DNA of 64,000 bases, taken from Frigoribacterium sp. PhB160. GTDB lineage: Bacteria > Actinomycetota > Actinomycetes > Actinomycetales > Microbacteriaceae. The stretch spans positions 248,001 to 312,000 of the forward strand of contig NZ_RKIE01000001.1 in NCBI RefSeq assembly GCF_003751785.1, read 5' to 3'. Below are positions 63,999-64,000 of this stretch, piece after piece; position 1 is the first letter of the stretch, and every line of letters begins with the position of its first letter. The notes below the pieces were generated by a model. That model made no database searches, was not told where the DNA came from, and was given only the letters and a program-made list of their open reading frames with translations. The position numbers and the translations under genes were made by a program.

Positions 63999-64000
63999 GC

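Overview
The window is high-GC Gram-positive DNA. Clues to an actinobacterium of the Microbacteriaceae type are LacI/TetR/MarR-controlled sugar operons, lipoprotein sugar-binding proteins, many leaderless starts (a -10 box 6-7 nt before the start codon), a GTGA/ATGA overlap style, and protein families common in Curtobacterium- and Frigoribacterium-like plant-associated bacteria. The genus cannot be fixed from the sequence alone.

Region 1 (1-21.2 kb): an alpha/beta hydrolase and two paralogous SDRs around a TetR gene; a first alpha-L-rhamnosidase (GH78) locus with its LacI regulator and a divergent sugar ABC operon (3.0-9.8 kb); a MarR-controlled Baeyer-Villiger monooxygenase coupled to an SMP-30-type lipoprotein; a lipase-like/membrane fusion protein; a TetR-controlled pair of YhgE/Pip-like membrane proteins; a TetR/SDR pair; and an alpha-carbonic anhydrase lipoprotein.

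Region 2 (21.2-21.95 kb): a non-coding junction. It holds the 3' half of a tRNA-Arg(ACG), a long palindrome, two 105-bp tandem repeats and a strong hairpin, and looks like an old integration site.

Region 3 (22-38.6 kb): small conserved proteins; a TolB-like / Gfo-Idh-MocA / MFS / LacI sugar locus; an XRE regulator followed by an MFS exporter broken by one amber codon; and a second GH78 locus (LacI, then divergent SBP-permease-permease-GH78). The two GH78 loci encode the same kind of system, extracellular capture and import of rhamnosides with intracellular rhamnose release, but carry different LacI operators.

Region 4 (38.7-64 kb): begins with a serine resolvase and a TIGR02391 gene and continues as a patchwork of short, mostly unrelated genes (SRPBCC, XRE, GNAT, HAD, RmlD-like, nucleoside deoxyribosyltransferase-like, ABM monooxygenase, small membrane proteins, unknowns). 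A GATC-centred imperfect palindrome of about 26 bp recurs here about 20 times, mostly at gene 3' ends and several times supplying the stop codon. Two 128-bp long forms carry it inverted at both ends. Many genes also have their own leaderless promoter, so each looks like a self-contained promoter-gene-palindrome cassette. Two blocks almost lack the palindrome and look like ordinary chromosome: an ABC transporter/two-component block with MarR and MerR loci (42.4-49.4 kb), and NhaA-BCCT plus a TrkH remnant (55.6-59.57 kb). The TrkH remnant ends exactly at a palindrome, which suggests these repeats mark recombination junctions. This cassette-like array is the most interesting feature of the window.
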